Origin: Candidatus Hydrogenedentota bacterium
GTDB lineage: Bacteria > Hydrogenedentota > Hydrogenedentia > Hydrogenedentales > JAEUWI01
Assembly: GCA_016791475.1 (NCBI GenBank)
Contig: JAEUWI010000003.1
Coordinates: forward strand, 124,001-188,000
Reading direction: 5' to 3'
DNA: 64,000 nt
The position numbers and the translations under genes are program-made. Shown piece after piece: positions 1 through 8,396 of this stretch (its first letter is position 1; the number at the start of each line of letters is the position of its first letter). The notes under the pieces were generated by a model. The model did no database searches. It had not been told where the DNA came from and was given only the letters and a program-made list of their open reading frames with translations.

Positions 1-1084
1 CGGCGCGCCAGCCAAGTTGGGGGTTGTCTTCTTTCGAAATCTGGAGGTGGGAGACCAGTTTGTCTCCCCCGATGTCCATCGTTCGCAGGGTAACCTGCGC
101 GGGATGCATCGTCTCAGCCGCTTTGCGATAAGCCTGGTACTGTTCCTCCTCGCTCGGCAGCGTGTTCCGGTTGAGGAAGAGGTATTCCGTCCGAAACAGC
201 CCGATGCCCTCGGCACTGGAACGCAACTCGGGAACCAACTCGAAGGGAAGCTCGATATTGGCCAGCGTCGGTATGGAAACACCGTCCCGGGTCACGGAGG
301 GACCCAGATGGAGCACACTCCGGAGCGCCTCGCGCATCTCCGTCTGCTTGCGCCGCTCTTCCTCGTAGTGGGCGAGGGTCTCCGCGGACGGATTGGCCAC
401 GAAAACGCCCTCGTTCCCGTCGACGATGACCGGGGTGCTCTGCGATACCAGAAGCGAGGCGTGCCGAAGGCCCATGACGGCGGGGATCTCCAGGGCACGG
501 GCGAGAATCGCGGTGTGGGAGGTGGCGCTTCCGGAGTCCAGGGCCATGCCCAGCACTTTGGCCCGGTCCATGGTGGCCGTATCCGATGGCGGTATATCGT
601 GCGCCAGCAATACGCCGGGGGCGGGAAGTTCGTGGAGGTGTGGCCGTTCTTCGTCCAGCAGGTTGCGCAGCAGGCGGTCCATTACGTCCAGCAGATCGGC
701 GGTCCGCGCCTGGAAACGGGCATCATCCACCGCCGAGAGGATGGCCGCATAGTGGCGACTCAACTCATCCAGGATGGATTCCGCATTAACTTTTTCCTCC
801 ACGATGCGGTTCTTGACCTCGTCGAGAATCGCAACATCTTCGAGCACCAGCAGGTGGGCCTTGAAAATGTCCGCATGCCCCTCGCCAAGATCCTGAATGG
901 TCTTCCGGTGAAGGTTCTGCAGATAGGCGCGGGTCTTCGATACGGCCAACTCGAATCGCTTCAGTTCCGCCGCCGGGTCCTCGACCTCGTACTTGGGAAC
1001 TTCGAAGCGATCCTGGCCAAACAGGATCGCGGATCCTATCGCGATGCCCGGAGACACGCCTATGCCGCGGAGAACAGACTCCAC
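1..1084 (-). CDS. ptsI: PTS enzyme I (phosphoenolpyruvate-protein phosphotransferase), 3' part cut by window edge
   Basis: Cytoplasmic enzyme I takes phosphate from phosphoenolpyruvate and passes it to HPr. The reverse strand reads as a continuous 361-codon frame from a GTG that follows the ptsH stop directly with no spacer. The N-terminus VLRGIGVSPGIAIG is typical of the family. The phospho-acceptor region SGSATSHTAILARALEIPA puts the active histidine at about residue 190, close to the family position. The linker after it leads into IGLFRTEYLF and the start of the PEP-binding barrel (RTMDIGGDK). The C-terminal barrel lies outside the window. No enzyme II gene is visible here, so a regulatory rather than sugar-uptake role is inferred. 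Confidence 0.93.
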   Translation of the reverse strand, partial: MESVLRGIGVSPGIAIGSAILFGQDRFEVPKYEVEDPAAELKRFELAVSKTRAYLQNLHRKTIQDLGEGHADIFKAHLLVLEDVAILDEVKNRIVEEKVNAESILDELSRHYAAILSAVDDARFQARTADLLDVMDRLLRNLLDEERPHLHELPAPGVLLAHDIPPSDTATMDRAKVLGMALDSGSATSHTAILARALEIPAVMGLRHASLLVSQSTPVIVDGNEGVFVANPSAETLAHYEEERRKQTEMREALRSVLHLGPSVTRDGVSIPTLANIELPFELVPELRSSAEGIGLFRTEYLFLNRNTLPSEEEQYQAYRKAAETMHPAQVTLRTMDIGGDKLVSHLQISKEDNPQLGWRA

Positions 1085-1357
1085 TTAGTTTTCTCCAAAC
1101 CCCGAAGCAAAAAGCGCGCGAATGGCATCCATCGTCGCTTCAGCGTCGTTGCCTTTGCATGTAATCGTGAGCCGGCTGCCCTGGGTCGCCGCCAGGGTCA
1201 AGAGACCCATGATACTCTTGGCGTTCACCCGGCTGCCATTGAAGGAAATGAAGACGTCGGACTGGAAAACCAGTACGCATTGCACCAGAGCCGCCGCCGG
1301 GCGCGCATGAATGCCCAGCTTGTTGACCACGGTAAGCTCTTCGGAAATGTCCTGCAT
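1085..1357 (-). CDS. ptsH: HPr phosphocarrier protein
   Basis: A 90-residue phosphocarrier of normal length. It carries the catalytic histidine in GIHARPAAALV (His17) and the regulatory serine in NAKSIMGLL (Ser48), so it should accept phosphate both from enzyme I and from HPr kinase. I chose the ATG at 1357; the frame stays open for 21 more codons, but those residues do not resemble HPr. The stop is directly followed by the ptsI GTG, so the two are probably translationally coupled. About 60 bp separate it from the GH57 gene upstream. Having both phosphorylation sites fits the hprK gene in the same operon. Confidence 0.95.
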   Translation of the reverse strand: MQDISEELTVVNKLGIHARPAAALVQCVLVFQSDVFISFNGSRVNAKSIMGLLTLAATQGSRLTITCKGNDAEATMDAIRALFASGFGEN

Positions 1358-1420
1358 AGTTACTGCACCAATCTCTATATCTATCGCTGCCCAGGCCTCC
1401 GCCGCCACGGCGGAAGCCAC

Positions 1421-3571
1421 CTACTCGATGGAATCCATTCGATTTACGTAAAAAACGAACTCGCGGTGTACCGTCGCACCCGGCTCCAGCCGAAGCGCCC
1501 AGGAAGTAAGCACCACACTGCCCTGATGAACGCGCTCCTGCCCGCACTCGGACTGGCTCACCGTTTCCAGGGGGAAAAAGTAGAAGGAGCCGGCCTCGGC
1601 AAGGGAAAAACCAGCCTCCAACTGTTGCCACTCGTCCCGGAGGGCGAAGGCCTTCAATCCGCTTTCCACACCGCGCACCCCGAGCATGGGCCGGTCAAGC
1701 GCACGCTCCGCGGAATGGTAATACCGGTCGCTCGCGCTGCCGGTCAAGAAATTGATTGAGAATTCGACGCCGAAGAGCGATTCGAAAGCCGCCTCTCCGA
1801 GGTTGGTGATATCATAGCGAATTTTCAGCTCGGATGCACCGGAATCCAGCAGAATCTGCTTCTGAACTCGCACCGGGTGTTCACCACCTTCATACACGAC
1901 GCCATCGGCGCTGAGGGCCAGCGCATTGCCCCGCGCCTCGCAGTGATACGTCTTCAATGGAAAGTCGGATCGTTCGCCCGCTTCATTGCGATAGAGGGTT
2001 TCCACGTCCAAATCAACCGCATAGAAGTGGTCGCGCAGACTCGCCCGACGGTAGCTGTCGTAAAAGAGGAGGGAATTGAGCCCTCGCTCTTTCGACTGGA
2101 AGTGATCATGAATACTCCGGACCTGCCCTTCATCCTCCGCTTCCGACTCCTCTTCGGCTTCGCTGGCGAGTTCGACGTGGTAGGGCTCCTCCCGGCGCGT
2201 GAGGGTATTGAGCACGTTGAAGGCGCCCGGCTTGTAGTCCAGCTCAAAAATGGTTCCGCCGTCGTTCGGATTGACAAAGACCGCTATCTCGCCATTTTCG
2301 AGCACGTGCTCCAGTTGGCCGTCGCCGTCAAAATCCAGCGCCACCGATCGAACACTGTTGTCCCGCTGTTCGATCTGGTCAAGCACATTCTCCGCCCGGA
2401 TCAGGTGCTCGTAGATCGCCGTGCGAAGGTGATTCAGATAGAGACCGCCAAATTGCCCATGCCAGTAGGCGCAATTGCATTGTCCCTGGTGGAGATAGCG
2501 TTCCGCCTGCTCCAGCAGCGGTGATTCGCCGAATCGCGCGCGAAAATCGTTCAGGCGCTTGCTCACGCGGAGCATGCGCTTCTGCATGTTGTTGGCCTCG
2601 GCATATTTCGTGAGGAAGTTCCGCCAGAAACCGCCGCGCAGGAAGGGGGCGCACTTATCGCTAATCGCCGGCTGCTGCGCCAGCGTCTCGCGCACCTCCT
2701 TCAGCTCGCGCTGGCGGCGGGGCGGCAGCGCCCACGCCATCATTTCCTGATAGGACGCGCACGTAAGATAAGTGCGACCTATGGGGCGGTGCTGCTCCAG
2801 ATATTCCGAATAGGTCACACTGCGCAGCCAGTCGCGGTTGTCCGTAAGCGCGGTGAAAAAAGCCTCCAGCCAGCCCTCTTCATAGACGCTGTGGTAGGTT
2901 CCGGGCCAGACGCCAAATTTCTCGCCGTCGTCGTGGAGCACCGCACAGCGCTGACCGTCTTCGGTCGCAAGGTCGCGCAGGTAGGAAATCGTCTCCTCGA
3001 CCCGATGGAAGGGTACGAGATAGCGCAGCTTCTCCAGAATCGGAAACACCCGGATTGCCTCGCCTTCCTCCTCGGTCATGTAGCAGCCGTAGAGATCTTC
3101 CGGCCCGAGGCCGGAACAGAGGAAGTGGGAGTCGTCCAGAGCCGCATAAGTAACCCCGGACTGGGCCAGGATCTTCGCCATGTGGGGTTCCCAGACCCGC
3201 TCGGCCAGCCACATGCCCTTGGGCTCGGAGCCGAAATGCTCTTTGCAGAAAGCCCCCATTCGCTTGATCTGGCCCATGGCGTCCCGCTCGGGAATGGCGC
3301 ATAGCATGGGCTCGTAATAGCCGCCGCCCATGATTTCCACCTGGCCGGCCTCCACGAGCACCCGAAGTCGCTTTACGTACTCCGGGTGATGTTCCACAAA
3401 CCAGTCCCACAGGGGGCCGGTGTAGTGGAGCGTTACGCGAACAGCGGGGAAGCGTTCCAGCACATCGATAAAGGGGACATAGGATTTTTCGTAGGCCTCC
3501 TGGAACACAAAGTCGAAATTGCCCACGGGCTGGTGGGAATGGCAGCCCAGTATCAAGTTTATGCTTTTCAT
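1421..3571 (-). CDS. GH57 family 4-alpha-glucanotransferase / alpha-amylase
   Basis: A 716-residue enzyme acting on alpha-1,4-glucans such as glycogen or maltodextrin. GH57 motifs appear in order: HQP (13-15), GGGYYEP (82-88), WLAERVW with the likely nucleophile Glu124, and HDDGEKFG with the likely acid/base Asp at 214-215. These match the spacing I know for the archaeal 4-alpha-glucanotransferases. The second half (about 400-716) matches the C-terminal beta-rich domain of that subfamily. There is no signal peptide, so it should act in the cytoplasm. It sits between hprK and ptsH on the same strand, which suggests glycogen turnover is expressed together with the PTS regulators. Amylase versus transferase activity cannot be decided from sequence alone. 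Confidence 0.88.
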   Translation of the reverse strand: MKSINLILGCHSHQPVGNFDFVFQEAYEKSYVPFIDVLERFPAVRVTLHYTGPLWDWFVEHHPEYVKRLRVLVEAGQVEIMGGGYYEPMLCAIPERDAMGQIKRMGAFCKEHFGSEPKGMWLAERVWEPHMAKILAQSGVTYAALDDSHFLCSGLGPEDLYGCYMTEEEGEAIRVFPILEKLRYLVPFHRVEETISYLRDLATEDGQRCAVLHDDGEKFGVWPGTYHSVYEEGWLEAFFTALTDNRDWLRSVTYSEYLEQHRPIGRTYLTCASYQEMMAWALPPRRQRELKEVRETLAQQPAISDKCAPFLRGGFWRNFLTKYAEANNMQKRMLRVSKRLNDFRARFGESPLLEQAERYLHQGQCNCAYWHGQFGGLYLNHLRTAIYEHLIRAENVLDQIEQRDNSVRSVALDFDGDGQLEHVLENGEIAVFVNPNDGGTIFELDYKPGAFNVLNTLTRREEPYHVELASEAEEESEAEDEGQVRSIHDHFQSKERGLNSLLFYDSYRRASLRDHFYAVDLDVETLYRNEAGERSDFPLKTYHCEARGNALALSADGVVYEGGEHPVRVQKQILLDSGASELKIRYDITNLGEAAFESLFGVEFSINFLTGSASDRYYHSAERALDRPMLGVRGVESGLKAFALRDEWQQLEAGFSLAEAGSFYFFPLETVSQSECGQERVHQGSVVLTSWALRLEPGATVHREFVFYVNRMDSIE

Positions 3572-3664
3572 CGCGGGGGAGTGCCTTTGTGCCGGCCCGA
3601 TGCCACTTCCGTCGGTACCGCCATGGGAAAGGAGCGGTTGGGGAATGGCGTCACAAGGCCACGG

Positions 3665-4633
3665 TCAATTACTGCGGTCGTTGATAATTCCCAGAATTCG
3701 ATTGTTAAACTGTTCCGCTGGGTTCATCCCCAGCTCTTTGAGGCGATGGTTCAGGGCCGCCACCTCAATGATAATGGCGATATTCCGCCCGGGACGAACC
3801 GGAATACGAAGGTGCGGGATCCGGACGCCCAGTATATCCACATGCTCTTCCGTCAACCCCGTACGGTCGTAGAAAGCGTTCTGATTCCACTCCTCCAGCT
3901 CCACAATCAGGCCGATTCGCTTGGTATTGCGCACACAACCCACACCGAAAATGGCCTTCACGTCGATAATGCCGACGCCCCGAATCTCCATATGATGTTC
4001 GATAACGGGGTTCGTTTCGGCGTAAAGATTGTCTTCCCGAAGCCGCTTCAGCGCCACCACGTCGTCCGCGATCAGTCGATGTCCCCGCTCCACCAGTTCC
4101 AGCGCCGTCTCGCTCTTGCCCACCCCGGGTGAGCCCACGATCAGGCAACCGACGCCGTAACAATCCACCGCCGTGCCGTGAACCACCGTTTCGGGCGAAA
4201 ACTCTTCCGCCAGAAAAAGAATGATCCGGCTGATGACTTCATCCGTGGATTTGGAGGTGCGCAGCACCGGAACCCCCCGGTGATTGCACAGATCCAGGAA
4301 TACATTCTGCGGCGAGAGATTTCTGGATAGTACAAAAATGGGAATTTCAAAGGAGAACATGGCCGTCAACCGCCGTTCGAGCAGGGCGGGAGGGAGCTTC
4401 TCCATGTAGTGAATTTCCGTATTCCCCAGCAACTGGACGCGGTCGTTGGCAAAGTATTCGAGATAGCCGCTGAGGGCCAGCCCCGGACGGTTGATATCCG
4501 AGGTAAACACCGGTCGCCCGATACCTTGAAACCCCGCAATGACCTCAATATCCAGATCGTCCGCCATTTTGTCCAGTATGCGGGCCACCGGAATACTGCG
4601 CTTCCGGTTGACTGGGAGGTCCTGCGTATCCAT
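3665..4633 (-). CDS. hprK: HPr kinase/phosphorylase
   Basis: A bifunctional enzyme that phosphorylates and dephosphorylates the regulatory serine of HPr. The 322 residues are the normal length. The N-terminal domain runs to about 130. The catalytic domain shows VHGTAVD (His152), the P-loop GSPGVGKS (167-174), the family signature MEIRGVGIID (215-224) and VRPGRN (279-284). The gene lies between hpf and the GH57 gene in the same direction. A 36-residue-scale hairpin-forming gap separates it from hpf. With ptsH and ptsI downstream it forms a phosphorelay lacking visible sugar permeases. Confidence 0.96.
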   Translation of the reverse strand: MDTQDLPVNRKRSIPVARILDKMADDLDIEVIAGFQGIGRPVFTSDINRPGLALSGYLEYFANDRVQLLGNTEIHYMEKLPPALLERRLTAMFSFEIPIFVLSRNLSPQNVFLDLCNHRGVPVLRTSKSTDEVISRIILFLAEEFSPETVVHGTAVDCYGVGCLIVGSPGVGKSETALELVERGHRLIADDVVALKRLREDNLYAETNPVIEHHMEIRGVGIIDVKAIFGVGCVRNTKRIGLIVELEEWNQNAFYDRTGLTEEHVDILGVRIPHLRIPVRPGRNIAIIIEVAALNHRLKELGMNPAEQFNNRILGIINDRSN

Positions 4634-4679
4634 AGGCGCCCTCGTGGGGTAGGCTGGCCGGGTCGGGGGGGAAGAAATG

Positions 4680-4707
4680 CGGGCTACCGCCTCGGCGATA
4701 GCCCGCT
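4680..4707 (-). terminator. Hairpin between hpf and hprK, possible attenuator
   Basis: The arms GCGGGCTA and TAGCCCGC form an 8-bp GC-rich stem with a 12-nt loop in the gap after the hpf stop. In the transcribed direction the run after it is only mildly T-rich (ATTTCTT), so it would be a weak terminator or a processing site setting the hpf to hprK ratio. Confidence 0.4.
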
Positions 4708-4715
4708 ACCGCATC

Positions 4716-5282
4716 TCAGAACTTCGGCTCGATCAGTCCGAAAGTGCCGTCCTCACGGGCGTAAAGCACATTTACTTCAGACGTATCGGCATTCGAAAAC
4801 ACCAGAAAGGGCTGATCCTGGACCAACTCAAGCTGCATCATCGCCTCGTCCACGCTCATGGGCTTCATCGAGAGCTTCTCCCGATGAACCACCCGATGGG
4901 AGTCGTAGCTGGCGTCCGCATTCGTATTCTCTTCCGGAAGCTCCGGTGTAAGAATCGCATGGTGATAGTCGCGCGCTTCCCGCGCGGTGCGGGGCTGGTG
5001 CCGGTTAATCCGGTCCTTAAACTTGCGAATCTGTCGCTCCAGCTTCACCATGGCCGCATCGACGGACGCGTACATGTCGCTGGAAGCTTCCTTGCTATGA
5101 ATCCGAACGCCATTGGTCCGCAGGTTCACTTCGGCGATATGCCGATGCTTCTCCACGTCCAGTACGACATCCGCCTCAAAGGCGTTGTCAAAGTGTGCCT
5201 CAACCTTTTCAAGACCATTCTGTATATAGGCCTTAAGGGCATCGGTCATTTCCATGTGTCTGCCCGTCACAGTAATATTCAT
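4716..5282 (-). CDS. hpf: Ribosome hibernation promoting factor, long form
   Basis: A 188-residue protein that binds the decoding centre of resting ribosomes and, in the long form, drives 100S dimer formation. The N-terminal HPF/RaiA fold begins MNITVTGRHMEMTDALK and runs to about 105. A charged linker follows, then a C-terminal dimerisation domain (about 130-185) with DEAMMQLEL and FLVFSNADT. The length and the C-terminal domain identify the long form. The ATG at 5282 has GGAGG seven bases upstream and lies behind a good promoter. In many bacteria hpf neighbours PTS-type regulators, as here. Confidence 0.95.
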   Translation of the reverse strand: MNITVTGRHMEMTDALKAYIQNGLEKVEAHFDNAFEADVVLDVEKHRHIAEVNLRTNGVRIHSKEASSDMYASVDAAMVKLERQIRKFKDRINRHQPRTAREARDYHHAILTPELPEENTNADASYDSHRVVHREKLSMKPMSVDEAMMQLELVQDQPFLVFSNADTSEVNVLYAREDGTFGLIEPKF

Positions 5283-5320
5283 AACATAACCTCCATTGCT
5301 CTAATTCCAAGGATAGTGCG

Positions 5321-5350
5321 ATCATAGCACTGGACTGGAAAGCCTGTCAA
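5321..5350 (-). promoter_or_regulatory. Sigma70-type promoter of the hpf-hprK-GH57-ptsHI operon
   Basis: Read on the minus strand, a perfect -35 box TTGACA is followed after 18 bases by TATGAT as the -10 box. It lies about 40 bases before the hpf start codon and its GGAGG ribosome site. Confidence 0.75.
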
Positions 5351-5470
5351 AATATAACGGTGCGACTGCAAATCGCGCCAAAGCCTTTTACAACAGGGTG
5401 ATAGGTGGGGTCAGAAGCTGGTTGGGCGTACCGGGTCCAGACGAGCAATACCACGAGGAAAGGAAAATTC

Positions 5471-5499
5471 TTGTACTTTAGTCAATAATTTACTATACT
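5471..5499 (+). promoter_or_regulatory. Sigma70-type promoter of the gene at 5562
   Basis: TTGTAC and TATACT are separated by exactly 17 bases, in a local AT-rich patch. The start codon at 5562 lies about 60 bases downstream, preceded by AGGA at good spacing. The gap 5283-5561 holds this promoter and the divergent hpf promoter and no other gene that I can see. Confidence 0.72.
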
Positions 5500-5561
5500 G
5501 ACCGCGCCGTAAGGAATTCCGCCCCCCAGGGGCGACAAAACCGGAAACCAGGATACGATCC

Positions 5562-6047
5562 ATGGTAACCCAGGCACAGAAGAAGCACGAACGCATCGTC
5601 GAGGCGGTGCGCCTCGGACTCGATGGCGAGGCGGCGGTGGACTTTGTCCACCAGTCCGGTTTTGCCGTTACCACCACGGGCATAGCGAGGCACTTGAGAA
5701 AAATGGGCGGAAGAGGTCATATCGTGGCATTGATTAACGAAGGACACACGAACTGGGAAATTCTTCAGGCCGCCTACCCCGAGGAGCGATTTGAGCACCT
5801 CACCGTGCTCCCCCCGAGCCAAGGCGACCTCTTTTCCGACAATTCCCCCAAGGTCCCTGATAACCTGTTGCCCTTTCAGGACTTATTCCAGAGCACAAAG
5901 ATCACGCTGACCCTGCCCAACGACCTCCTGGAGGCCATACGGCTGGCGGCCCGCGCCGAAAAGACCACGCGGTCCCAACTCATCATCGACATCCTCACCA
6001 GCGCCATGTCCCGGGTGCCCGAGTGGCCACAGGGGGATGGGGAGTAG
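5562..6047 (+). CDS. Conserved-type hypothetical protein with C-terminal ribbon-helix-helix-like segment
   Basis: A 161-residue soluble protein that I do not recognise. The first 80 residues are helical, with a pattern that could be a helix-turn-helix-like fold (VDFVHQSGFAVTTTGIARHL). The C-terminal part (about 110-150) reads KITLTLPNDLLEAIRLAAR followed by TTRSQLIIDILTSAM. That is a strand plus two helices, like the ribbon-helix-helix DNA-binding proteins. A DNA-binding regulator is therefore a reasonable inference, but its target is unknown. It stands alone behind its own sigma70-like promoter and faces the VapBC pair convergently. Confidence 0.72.
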   Translation: MVTQAQKKHERIVEAVRLGLDGEAAVDFVHQSGFAVTTTGIARHLRKMGGRGHIVALINEGHTNWEILQAAYPEERFEHLTVLPPSQGDLFSDNSPKVPDNLLPFQDLFQSTKITLTLPNDLLEAIRLAARAEKTTRSQLIIDILTSAMSRVPEWPQGDGE

Positions 6048-6113
6048 GGTGCAGTTGGCGGCGTTGTTCTGTGTCCTTACCATTCTATCCACCGAAGTAG
6101 CAATCTTGATGGG

Positions 6114-6557
6114 TCAGTTCCGGTGTTCGAATTTTGACGCTCCGCCTTCTCGGGGTTGATACAACTGGATATCCAGGAACCGAGCATAGTTTATGAAGTC
6201 TTTGTCTGTTGTGAATATCGGCAAAACACATCGGCTGGCGACTGCACAAATCAAGAAGTCTATATGTGACCCTTGGACACCCTTTCTTCTGCAAATACTA
6301 TAAGCTATTGCCGCCGCCTCGTAATCACGAGCAACAATCTCCAAGTCGTCGAAATCGGCAAGGTGTTCACGGACCCTTTCGAAACTCTTTGAATCTGGCA
6401 GACCGGAAAGAATTTCCTGTCGAATCGGTCCGATTAGTGACGCTCGGCCTTCCTCAACGAGTTCGGAAAGCTCCCTTATCACGCCGCGATTGCGATCCGG
6501 CGCGTGGGTCCGGCGAAGCGCGAGAGACCATACCGTAGTGTCCACGAGAACAATCAA
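6114..6557 (-). CDS. vapC: VapC-type PIN domain ribonuclease toxin
   Basis: A 147-residue PIN-domain protein. Acidic residues expected to bind the catalytic metal are visible: Asp6 in LVDTTVW, Glu48 in RQEILSGL, Asp100 in HIDFLIC and Asp118/Asp120 in TTDKDF. The family cleaves RNA, often tRNA or rRNA. Its start overlaps the end of the antitoxin gene by 4 bp, which is the usual antitoxin-toxin order. All active-site residues are present, so the toxin looks intact. Confidence 0.92.
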   Translation of the reverse strand: MIVLVDTTVWSLALRRTHAPDRNRGVIRELSELVEEGRASLIGPIRQEILSGLPDSKSFERVREHLADFDDLEIVARDYEAAAIAYSICRRKGVQGSHIDFLICAVASRCVLPIFTTDKDFINYARFLDIQLYQPREGGASKFEHRN

Positions 6558-6754
6558 CGGCGGTTTCTCCCCTTCTTGTGATCATAGGATGGATCGAAGT
6601 CGATCGTTCCAAACAGCGCAAGAATCTTTTTTTGTTTTCGTTTCTGGATATACTCGCGCAGCGCCTCGTTGACGGTGTCTTTTTTCGTTTTCAGGCCGCC
6701 TTCCTTAAGTGCCTCAGTGAGGAGCGCGTCGTCAATCGCAAGATTCGTAGCCAT
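6554..6754 (-). CDS. vapB: VapB-type antitoxin
   Basis: A 66-residue antitoxin. It starts MATNLAIDDALLTEALK, the strand-helix pattern of the VapB families paired with PIN toxins, and continues KKDTVNEALREYIQKRKQKK. Its basic C-terminal tail (DHKKGRNRR) probably contacts the toxin. The ATG at 6754 has AGGAGG a few bases upstream. It overlaps vapC by 4 bp. It is expected to neutralise VapC and repress the operon. Confidence 0.9.
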   Translation of the reverse strand: MATNLAIDDALLTEALKEGGLKTKKDTVNEALREYIQKRKQKKILALFGTIDFDPSYDHKKGRNRR

Positions 6755-6856
6755 GGTTTACACCTCCTTTTACACAAAGAATAACACAGAACGTCTTGTC
6801 GCACAACCGAAGAATTCCATTGAGGACGTCCAAAGTCGCCATTCCTGGAGTCTATT

Positions 6857-7342
6857 TCAGGGCGCATTCCCGCAGTCGACCTTCCATGGCGCTCCCCGCT
6901 CCCTGTACTTCTCGACGCGTTCCGTTCGAGGCTCCAAACTGACAAGGGCGAAACCGCGCTCGTCCAGTTTCTCAACACAACAGTAATACAGAGCCCGAGA
7001 TTCCAGCTTCAGATACATCATGTAGAACCCGAACTCATAGTCAATTGCTTCAATGCCGGTGAATCCTTTGAAATCCTGTCCCGTGAGTCGAAGAATTGCT
7101 TCGTTTTCATCCCGGTTCGAATTGGGCGAAAGTGGTGGGACGGTGTCTTGCTCCAGTTCCAGCAATGCGCTGTTTACGAAATTGCAGACGTCATTCCACT
7201 GCGGCGAATTCGCGGGTTTCACATTGCATCCGTGCAATGTGGCTGCTGCTGTCCCCAGCGTGATTAGGGAGACTTGCGTGATGTTCTTTCTTCTCTCATT
7301 GATGAGGCAAACCCTTATCGGTAACCCACCGCTGAAGTACAT
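6857..7342 (-). CDS. Hypothetical protein with lipoprotein-like N-terminus
   Basis: A 161-residue frame that I do not recognise. Residues from about 17 give a charged stretch (NERRKN), a hydrophobic run (VSLITLGTAAATL) and a Cys in LHGC, which resembles a lipobox. An exported lipoprotein is therefore possible. No closer in-frame start codon is visible, so the n-region would be unusually long. The rest is acidic and mixed alpha/beta, with no motif I can name. It lies upstream of vapB on the same strand with a 100-bp gap. The gene may be real but weakly supported. Confidence 0.5.
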   Translation of the reverse strand: MYFSGGLPIRVCLINERRKNITQVSLITLGTAAATLHGCNVKPANSPQWNDVCNFVNSALLELEQDTVPPLSPNSNRDENEAILRLTGQDFKGFTGIEAIDYEFGFYMMYLKLESRALYYCCVEKLDERGFALVSLEPRTERVEKYRERGAPWKVDCGNAP

Positions 7343-7454
7343 ACCGTATGCTCCTTCGTTCGCAGAACCGACGATCTAAGCTGACTTCCCAAATGGAATC
7401 GGAATATGGTTCGAGGTTTCTTTCCATGAGTCCAGTGTAAGTCAAGTCGTCGAC

Positions 7455-8396
7455 TCACTTTCGTTCACGAATTCCGAGCAGCACTTCCGCGTTCCTCACC
7501 ATCCCGGCGTGCTTCGTTCTCCGGATGGGTGTCCCCGCGAAGCGTTCGTTGAAGGTCTCCTCATTCGACCCAGCCAGTTCCTCGAGTTTTGGAAAGGCCT
7601 GGCCCGCTCTCGGCGCGAAATCCGGCTCGGAACTGGATTGCTGGAAACGGTTCCAGGGGCAGACCTCCTGGCAGATGTCGCAGCCGAAGACCCAGCCCTT
7701 CATGTTGGCCTGCACGACGTCTGGAATATCGCCTCGGTTTTCGATCGTCTGATAGGAGATGCACTTGCGGGCGTCCAGAACGCCCTCGCGAACAAAGGCA
7801 TCGGTGGGGCAGGCGTCGAGACAGGCGCGGCAGGTACCGCAGTGATTCGCGACGGGCCTGTCCGGCGCCAGCGCCACTTCCGTGATCACGGTTCCGACGA
7901 AGAACCAGGAGCCGATGTCGCGGCGTAGCACGAGGCTGTTTTTCCCGATCCAACCCAGGCCAGCGCGTTCGGCCCAGGCGCGCTCCATGACCGGCCCGCT
8001 GTCCACGGCGGCGTAGCTGGGAGCACTCACGCCAAAATCATCGAGGAATCGGGCGAGCTTGATGAGGGGCTTTTTCAGGACTTTGTGGTAGTCGCGCCCT
8101 CGGGCGTAGCGTGCCACTTTGCCCGTGCCCGGATCAGGTTCGGGGTCGGGGTAGAAGTAGTTTCGCGCAACGACGACCACAGAGCGTGCCCCTGGGATTT
8201 TGACGCGGGGATCCTGGCGAATTGCCTTTGTCGCGGCCATCCAGTCCATATCCGCATGAAATCCCGCAGCGAGCCATTGGCCCAATCGATCTTCGGGGTC
8301 AATCGGGCCCGCCTCGGCGATGCCGCAGGCGTCAAAGCCGATGTTGCTGGCGAAGTCCTTGACCGAGCGGCTTCGTTCCTCCGTGTCCCCGGTCAT
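7455..8396 (-). CDS. queG: Epoxyqueuosine reductase
   Basis: A 313-residue cobalamin-dependent iron-sulfur enzyme for the last step of queuosine synthesis in tRNA. The N-terminal part matches the family (DACGIAEAG, the ARYARGRDYH region and GPVMERAWAERAGLGWIGKN). Two 4Fe-4S motifs follow: CGTCRACLDACP and CDICQEVCPW. The start ATG at 8396 overlaps the upstream SIS gene stop by 4 bp; the longer open frame upstream is inside that gene and is not needed. The usual length supports an intact gene. Confidence 0.94.
   Translation of the reverse strand: MTGDTEERSRSVKDFASNIGFDACGIAEAGPIDPEDRLGQWLAAGFHADMDWMAATKAIRQDPRVKIPGARSVVVVARNYFYPDPEPDPGTGKVARYARGRDYHKVLKKPLIKLARFLDDFGVSAPSYAAVDSGPVMERAWAERAGLGWIGKNSLVLRRDIGSWFFVGTVITEVALAPDRPVANHCGTCRACLDACPTDAFVREGVLDARKCISYQTIENRGDIPDVVQANMKGWVFGCDICQEVCPWNRFQQSSSEPDFAPRAGQAFPKLEELAGSNEETFNERFAGTPIRRTKHAGMVRNAEVLLGIRERK

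Noticed and set aside
17-1759. Plus-strand open frame of 580 codons over ptsI, ptsH and GH57
   Set aside because: Antisense shadow. The minus strand encodes clear enzyme I, HPr and GH57 motifs, and the plus-strand translation matches nothing recognisable.
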